From Pisaster brevispinus (Eukaryota > Echinodermata > Asteroidea > Forcipulatida > Asteriidae), in contig JAMKCF010000001.1 in NCBI GenBank assembly GCA_023634235.1, positions 8,682,758 to 8,746,757 of the forward strand: a stretch of DNA of 64,000 nucleotides. The letters are read 5' to 3'. The notes under the pieces are model-generated. The model was given only the letters and a program-made list of their open reading frames with translations. It did no database searches and had not been told where the DNA came from. Positions 57,377 through 64,000 of this stretch are shown piece after piece. Made by a program: the position numbers and the translations under genes. The first letter of the stretch is position 1, and each line of letters starts with the position of its first letter.

Positions 57377-57725
57377 GTAAGACTAATACCTTAAATAAAA
57401 CTTTTTTTAATCCTTTGGTGTTTGTTGCTTTTTTGTAATACTATTAATTGAGAAAACAATAATGCAAGTTCTACTAAATTGACTCTTGGGAGTTTGCCTT
57501 CAGTCAGAAAAAATACCATATGCTATGGAGTTGTGGTAAACTGCTGAATCTGTGAATAGGTCTATGCGTCACTGAACATGGATTTGTGTGTAGCACACAA
57601 GAAAACTAAACTGAGCACTTTAGTTTAACATTAATATAAAAAGAAATGGTCCACAAATTGGTCCATGTTTAACAACAACCACAAGGTTATTTATTTTTTA
57701 TTTAAAAATATATATCGAATTACAG

Positions 57726-57853
57726 GGCGTGAGGTCGGCCATTCGCCCATCGCAGAAATCCTCGGTTCAAAGGTTGCTACCGAAGGCACTTCAGCAGGCA
57801 GTACTCAACCTGATGAAGATTTCCCATCTGACGACTGTATGCAGCCACCTCAG
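57726..57853 (+). CDS. Exon 11 of the DDE-like gene
   Basis: Acceptor CGAATTACAG, donor GTATTT. Reads EVGHSPIAEILGSKVATEGT and an acidic end. The phase matches exons 10 and 12. Confidence 0.55.
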
Positions 57854-58701
57854 GTATTTTCTGACTTTTAATTTGGAGGCTTGTTTACATGTTCATCGGT
57901 TTATACCATTCTCACACAGAACCGTCATCAGCATGTCAGATAAACATGGTTTTTCAGCATAAGTCAATGCATGTTTCAAACTAATGTTCAAGTATATACC
58001 TGAAAATATCCGCCGGGTCCGTCGGTTTCATCGGTTGTGTGAATATAAGTGAAAGATTGGATCCCTCTAAATACTGGATTATGTACCTTAGGACATTGAC
58101 TAAACTTTTGTGAACACAACATTTGTACCAAGGTAGACCAGTTAGGGGTTCAAGGTTCAAGGTTCAAGGTTCATTTATTTTCCACAGTATCAACATGTAA
58201 AAAGACATTATCACTCACTCAAGAGCGATCGGTGTAAAGAATACAACTTGACAGTATAGATATAAAGAAACAGATTAAATTAAACATGGCACTGCAGAGG
58301 GATCCATCTAAGAAGCAGAGCTTGTAGGCAATGGTCCCTAAAGACATGCATTTGCACTGAGACGGATAATAACAATTAGGTGAACCAAAAGGTCTGTAGT
58401 CGAGTCGAGCCCCTAAGGAAACAAATAGTATATTAGGTCTCAATGCACAAGCATACTCAAACAAAATTATTTTGGAGTAGATTACTTTAAAACAAACAGA
58501 CGAAGGACGAAAACGAAACAGTGGACTAAAACTAACACAACGGCCTTGCAGCACAGCAAAGTACCGACCGAAACTTAGTGATCACACCCAGGGGATCCCA
58601 TGGGGTGATTTTTAAAGAGTTGCAAAACAAAAAGGGGGTAATCGGACTATGCAAATACGATCACTAAACCTTAATATGTTGATACTGTGATTATACTCTA
58701 G

Positions 58702-59039
58702 GTTCGTCTTGGAAACAAGTCTACAAGTAAGAAGTCTTCAAAACTTGAAGTTGGCAAAATGGTTGCTACATATCTTGATCAGTATTCCGATGAATGGCCA
58801 CAGGTTGGAGAGGTTACCAACATCACGGAAGATGCAGTTCACATTAATTGGTATACAGGTACATATTCTAGCACGTGCATGCCCTTACTTTTCACGAAAA
58901 CGGCGAAACACACGAATGGGCAGCTGAAATTAAAAAGTCTGATATCATTGGCGAGCCTTTTGCTCTTACCAAATGTAGCAAACTTCCCGGTGATGCTGTT
59001 AAATTTCTGAAAGCTAAATTCAATGAAATTTATTCATAG
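58702..59039 (+). pseudogene. Exon 12: C-terminal Tudor/SH3-like module, frameshifted
   Basis: Acceptor TACTCTAG. Reads VGKMVATYLDQYSDEWPQVG, then DAVHINWYTGTYSST. One base of shift at about 58885-58895 leads to NGETHEWAAEIKKSDIIGEP and KFLKAKFNEIYS before TAG. This is a small beta-barrel pattern (DEWPxxGxV...VxWxTG) typical of the family end. Confidence 0.65.
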
Positions 59040-60170
59040 CTTTGTTCTGAATTTCCCCACTAGCCTATACGGTGCAAGAGGAAGAACACAGTTTTTGTTA
59101 TCGTTGTTTGTCTGTTCGTTGTTTTTGTTTATTTTTGTTGTTGAGTACGGAATGTAACATGGCATGTAAACTACATAGGCCTAGTCAATAGCTCCGGGGA
59201 CATGTTAAACTTGATTTATAGTCATTTGGCCAATTCAGTTCAATCAGCCTGCGGGTGGTTGGTGATGGGTAATAGGGTGTGTTGGATTAGGCCGCCATGT
59301 GTGTTCAATATTTTTAGTTTGTACCCTTGATATTTAGAATACTGCTTAAGACAAGCGATATACGCAGAAATGTTCTCGTAATAGTATCAAACATCAATCA
59401 ACAACAGGGTTAGATTTAATGATTTGTATCAACAGATGACTGCTTTGTTATTAATAACTTTATGTACAACACTTGTTTTTTTGTATATCAGCATAACATA
59501 CAATCCATTATTTGGCCACGAGGCATGTATAAAGTGTTTTTATTTTTATTGCTTATTTTACTATTGTCATTGAATCCATGTGATAAGCATCGTCACCAAT
59601 TTACATTCGTTCCCCACCCGTGTTCCGGTTGATTAGGTTATATTTTATGAGCGAGTTTCCATGTGTATTTTGTGTTTATCACAGACACACCCACAACCCC
59701 AGACAAATAACAAAATAAATAAATACATTTTAAACAATTTGAATGTATTTTGTTCTTCGTTAAGGCAATACTAGATCCCTTCTCGACTGCATGCATGGAT
59801 GATACACTTCCTGTTCAAAGACCCCTGTAATTATTATATTTAATGTGTGTAGTAAAGTGATATTTTACTTTTTATAGGATTACCAATGGTAATGACGATT
59901 GAATTTTTCTTGCTATTGTGTATAATGTAAGAGCATATCACGAAGGCTTGCTAAAAGTGACTACGAATAAATGAATTTAATTTCATGATATTTCAACAAA
60001 AGTATGTTGTCAAGCAAACAATTTGTGCATAAAATTGTGTTCCGAAAACTTAAAATCATTCTCACGGAACTTCACAATGTTGTGTTTAAATTCCACAGTA
60101 AGCTAAGCAATAGACGGTGACAGAGTTATACAAATACAAAATTACTGTACCATCAGACTTGTTGACGAAT
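59040..60170. other. 3' flank of the DDE-like gene, no other gene
   Basis: AT-rich. An AATAAATAAATA signal at about 59713 is a plausible poly(A) site for the upstream gene. Confidence 0.35.
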
Positions 60171-61262
60171 TTGGATAACATTATCTCACAGGGACTTCTG
60201 CAAACCTTGGATAATATTATCCCGTAGTTGGCTGACCAGCTTGGGTAATATTATCTCACAGGGATTTCTGCAAACCATGGATAATATTATCCCGTAGTTG
60301 TTGGCTGTCCAGCTTGGGTAATATTATCTCACAGGGACTTCTGCAAACCATGGATAATATTATCCCGTAGTTGTTGGCTGTCCAGCTTGGATAATGTTAT
60401 CTCACAGGGACTTCTGCAAACCATGGACAATATTATCCCGTAGTTGATTGACCAGCTTGGATAATATTATCTCACAGGACTTCTGCAAACCATGGATAAT
60501 ATTATCCCGTAGTTGGCTGACCAGCTTGGGTAATGTTATCTCACAGGGACATCTGCAAACCATGGATAATATTATCCCGTAGTTGTTGGCTGTCCAGCTT
60601 GGATAATATTATCTCACAGGGACTTCTGCAAACCATGGATAATATTATCCCGTAGTTGGTTGACCAGCTTGGATAAAATTATCTCACAGGGACTTCTGCA
60701 ATCCATGGATAATATTATCCCGTAGTTGGCTGTCCAGCTTGGATAATACCATCTCACAGGGACTTCTGCAAACCATGGCTAGTATTATCCCGTAGTTGGT
60801 TGACCAGCTTGGATAATATTATCTCACAGGACTTCTGCAAACCATGGATAATATTATCCCGTAGTTGGTTGACCAGCTTGGATAAAATTATCTCACAGGG
60901 ACTTCTGCAATCCATGGATAATATTATCCCGTAGTTGGCTGTCCAGCTTGGATAATACCATCTCACAGGGACTTCTGCAAACCATGGCTAGTATTATCCC
61001 GTAGTTGGTTGACCAGCTTGGATAATATTATCTCACAGGACTTCTGCAAACCATGGATAATATTATCCCGTAGTTGGCTGTCCAGCTTGGGTAATATTAT
61101 CTCACAGGACTTCTGCAAACCATGGATAATATTATCCCGTAGTTGGCTGTCCAGCTTGGATAATATTATCTCACAGGGACTTCTGCAAAGCATGGATAAT
61201 ATTATCCCGTAGTTGGCTGTCCAGCTTGGATAATATTATCTCACAGGGACTTCTGCAAACCA
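60171..61262. repeat. Satellite array, about 70-bp unit, about 15 copies
   Basis: The word CCCGTAGTTG occurs 15 times at steps of about 68-74 bp. Each unit has two palindromic or near-palindromic cores, GGATAATATTATCC and GGATAATATTATCTC, linked by CACAGGGACTTCTGCAAACC. The length varies because TTG is single or double and GGG or GG precedes ACTTC. A three-unit block starting near 60656 recurs near 60865. Confidence 0.95.
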
Positions 61263-63909
61263 GCTTGGATACTGGAAAATATTATTTGAAATGGACTTAT
61301 ACACACCAAGAATAACATTATCCCGATTAAGTTTTGATAATTTGATCTAGTTCAAAAGCTGTATCGGTCAAACTGGATCGTTGTAAACTGGAAGGCTGGT
61401 GTTTAGTTTAAACGTTTAGAAACCCAATTGATATCCACCTTCGGCAGCGGGAGAACAATTTGGTTGCGTGAATCGTTTGATAATGAGGGTCTACATCCCA
61501 CAAGAATAGTATACCTTAATAAGTATGACTGTTTTCCAGGAGAGAGAAACGATAGCTGCTGCTACATGCTATTTCGTGAACATTTCATGTTTAAGGTCCA
61601 CAGGGTCCACTACAGACGGCAAGCACTAACACTTGACTTGTTTCAACACTAATTTTCTAAATATTTAAGTAGTTACTTTTTAACATAAAAGTTCTCTTTG
61701 TGTTTCAACAAATCAATTTTGTTTAAACACCAAGAGTAATATTGTGCATGCCTTTTCACCTACAATTTATCTTCCTTTAATTTAAACGTTCTAAGATTTG
61801 ATGACAATTTTCATAAATTTAGCAAAAAATAGTAATTTAAAACAAATCTTCAATTTCAATGAAAAATTGTAGTTCACATTAGTTCATTTTGGAAGTACCG
61901 GCTGTTTTGAATTGATTTTATTTAGTCAAAAGGGTCTATATTTAATGCTGTGGCTGATTTAAAAGTGATTGGGTGATTTAAAAGTGGTTTGGTTCTTCAC
62001 AGAAATGTGTTACACGCTAAAATCAAACTGTTACTCAACAAGTAAGGCATGGCAAAATGGTGTGATTTTTTTTTTATGGTGTCACGCAGAGTTAAATAAA
62101 TTATTTAAAACAATTTTATTTAGTATGTTGGGCTAAATTTCAAAGAGCTCGTGAGCATGGTTTACAGTCTAAAAATCATGTGATGTACATTGCTTTTGGC
62201 TGCTTCTCTCCCAATTTCAGAGCCACTAAGGACATCTTTGCTAAGCAAGTCTTCTTTAGCAAAATGGTTTGCATTCTAAATATCACATGGTGTACATTGC
62301 TTGTGGCCGGTTCTTCTTTGCGTATTTATGTTACGCAAAACATCTTGACAAGCTATAATATTGTCAGCTTTCAGATTCATGAAACTGGACCAGTAGGATA
62401 GTAAGGTTTCCCCCCTACATTGCACAAATAAATAAAACTTCAAGGCAATGAACAGTTGCAATAAGTGACATAATTTTTAACAACCTCAGTTTAATTGTAG
62501 CAACTTGCCCACCAGAAGCAGTACTGAAATATACAGTAGAGCTTTACCTTTTTTATTTAGTTTTTTATCAGTTTTTAAAGACTTTGCAAGGCCGGAGGCT
62601 TTGAAGATTTGATTTGACTGATTTATTTATTTGTAACTATTTAAGAGAAGAATAAAAAACTTTCTCAGTATTTATTTGTTGCATAGAAGTATAAGTTGCA
62701 ACTGCAAGTGACCCACGCCGTTAGAATAACTTAAAACGTTAGAAAGGAGTTCTGAAACAGTCGCTAAGGGAACTTGTTTATTTGTGTTGAAATAAATGTT
62801 GTGTTAAACTCTGTACAGTTTTAGTGAAATCAGTTTTACTTGTGTTAGAGTGTTTGTGATCCTTACAGGTAAACTGTGGAACAAACTGTAGGTAGTGTGT
62901 AAATATATTTGACTAGTTCATGTGCGGTTAAGATTAACCCAAAATTGGAGAAAACAAATTAATCAACTATTGGGGAAAGTTGAAAATGACCAATATTATT
63001 GTGCAAATGGATTTGACCAATTAATGGGAAGTTCAGATTAACCAACACATGTAACAATCTTATTTAACCAACTACTGGGAGTTATTATTATAACCAACAA
63101 TGAGGTAAGTGAGTATAAACAGTATATGGGTAAAAGCAAAAAGCGTTAACCCATTAATAGCGCATGACGTGAATCTCCCATTAAAAAACTCTGACCCCTT
63201 TTTTGCTGCTTGAGTGGAGAAGAATTAGGCTTCAACAAGATAAGCTGATTAGCTGTTGTAATCTACACCGAAGTTGGCATACTTCATGTTAATGTCTGCC
63301 CTATCTGAACTACTTTCACCGGCTTAGCAATGCCCAGTAGTCACAGAAACGTTTTCACCATTGACAAAACCATGCATACCATGGTACCAGGGTGTAATTG
63401 TTTATTCTGCCTGACCACAGAGCTCCATTATGTAACCTATTAGGAATGGTAAATGACTCGCTGCACAAAGGTATGGCCCCTAAAACAAAATCCCTGAATA
63501 CTATTACCAGAGCTCACAGTGATGTACTGGATAGTTTATCACGGTTTTTAAGTCTGGTACAGTATTCAGCATGTTCTAAGTTTAAGGACATAAATCTTAG
63601 ACTTAAAACTATTTATAGGGGAGCATTTCTCAAACTTTCTTGTTAACATCATTTCCTTGAAATGTAAACATTAAAGGACGGAAACTCAGTGCTAATTTTT
63701 TCACAGTTTATCTTTGTTTTATTGATTTTAAATTAATGCGATGATGGATTCATAAGTTTAAACATGGAGGAAGGAACATTCCATTTCCTCACAAACTTGT
63801 ACAATACTAAACAAGGTACATGTAAATCCATACCCCAGTAATGCCTTCATGTAGTAAAGGAACACTTTAAAACTGCTGCAACTTAAAAGGTTCGTCTTTC
63901 AATCATAAT
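61263..63909. other. Stretch without a supportable gene
   Basis: AT-rich. Frames at 61428-61652 (74 codons) and 63398-63646 (82 codons) match nothing known to me. AACCAAC and GACCAAT words cluster at about 62985-63095, in the style of the CCAAT repeats. Confidence 0.35.
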
Positions 63910-63940
63910 TAGCTGTTCCGACTTACTGTCGGAACAGCTA
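63910..63940. repeat. Perfect hairpin with 13-bp stem
   Basis: TAGCTGTTCCGAC, loop TTACT, then the exact reverse complement. Probably the core or end of a hairpin-type repeat. Confidence 0.8.
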
Positions 63941-64000
63941 TTGTTTTCGTCAAGATTTTTCAAAACGTTTTACAAACGTTGTTTTTTGTTTCCACCAAAA

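Larger units (their letters stand above)
50476..59039 (+). pseudogene. 12-exon gene of an uncharacterised family with DDE-like motifs, damaged copy
   Basis: Twelve exons join with GT/AG borders, and most joins agree in phase. The product would be about 880 residues: a basic start, acidic repeats, a conserved middle, a nuclease-like core and a C-terminal Tudor/SH3-like module. The core resembles a family expanded in marine invertebrates (probably the one labelled DUF7869; name from memory). It has acidic motifs IIIDGMDQ, LQLDNCGRENKN and GHTHEDIEQ in the order seen in RNase H-fold DDE transposases. A stop at 55675-55677, a stop at 57322-57324 and one-base shifts in at least four exons argue for a decayed copy or assembly error. 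Confidence 0.7.

Noticed and set aside
58219..58554. Minus-strand frame of 111 codons in the last intron of the DDE-like gene
   Set aside because: Lies in an intron, has no recognisable domain and its composition resembles noncoding sequence.
60754..61212. Open frames on both strands within the satellite
   Set aside because: They are translations of the roughly 70-bp unit and carry no independent coding signal.
60171..61262. CRISPR-like repeat array
   Set aside because: Units are contiguous without unique spacers, and the genome is clearly eukaryotic.
61428..61652. 74-codon plus-strand frame after the satellite
   Set aside because: Starts with ATG, but I recognise no domain and see no splice sites; chance length for this composition.
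63398..63646. 82-codon plus-strand frame
   Set aside because: No family match or supporting signals; could be part of a gene outside the window, but nothing shows it.

Overview
The window is animal nuclear DNA. Reading frames are split by introns with GT/AG borders. There is a dense load of retrotransposons, DNA-transposon derivatives, MITEs, SINEs and satellites, and no operon-like gene packing. The mix of Ngaro-type tyrosine-recombinase elements with an SGNH hydrolase, Penelope-like, L2/CR1-like, Harbinger, CACTA and P/THAP9-like sequences, plus hairpin repeats with GGGCCC-ATTTCATAAAG ends, suggests a marine invertebrate deuterostome, perhaps an echinoderm such as a sea star. The species call is inference only.

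Layout. 0-5 kb: a Myb/SANT-type exon (minus strand) and a decayed LINE of the L2/CR1 group. 5-12.5 kb: MITEs, a CCAAT-rich repeat element, and a minisatellite interrupted by a tRNA-Leu-derived SINE whose 3' tail copies the tail of the LINE. 12.5-22.9 kb: three phase-compatible minus-strand exons of a host-type gene. Its 9.5 kb intron holds a Harbinger derivative (itself cut by a Harbinger-like MITE) and a Ty3/gypsy element of 7.2 kb with two LTRs, a GATC target duplication and a tRNA-Leu primer site. This gypsy element has a long open protease-integrase frame but no reverse transcriptase or RNase H. 24-26.5 kb: a hairpin MITE and an 82-bp CCAAT satellite. 27.7-36.9 kb: a retropepsin fragment, then an Ngaro-like element (gag-like, RT/RNase H, tyrosine recombinase, SGNH hydrolase) followed head-to-tail by a near-identical copy of its 3' half. 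37-43 kb: mostly AT-rich sequence with a second SINE, a MITE and a very regular hairpin. 43.4-49 kb: a Penelope-like GIY-YIG fragment, a P/THAP9-like exon, an AGCATTC/AGCATGC repeat field and a minus-strand CACTA/EnSpm transposase pseudogene. 50.5-59 kb: a 12-exon plus-strand gene of an uncharacterised family with a DDE-nuclease-like pattern of acidic motifs; its core exon and several others carry stops or frameshifts. 60.2-61.3 kb: a satellite of about 15 units built on the palindrome GGATAATATTATCC. The rest shows no supportable gene.

How they relate. Almost everything recognisable is mobile or derived from mobile elements. Trans-dependence recurs: the SINE shares a LINE 3' end, the gypsy element lacks its own polymerase, and the Harbinger derivative keeps only a broken first transposase exon. 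The two best host-gene candidates are the minus-strand gene at 12.5-22.9 kb and the 12-exon locus at 50.5-59 kb. Many frames are broken by one-base indels, often in short homopolymers. Real decay and residual assembly error cannot be told apart from the sequence alone.
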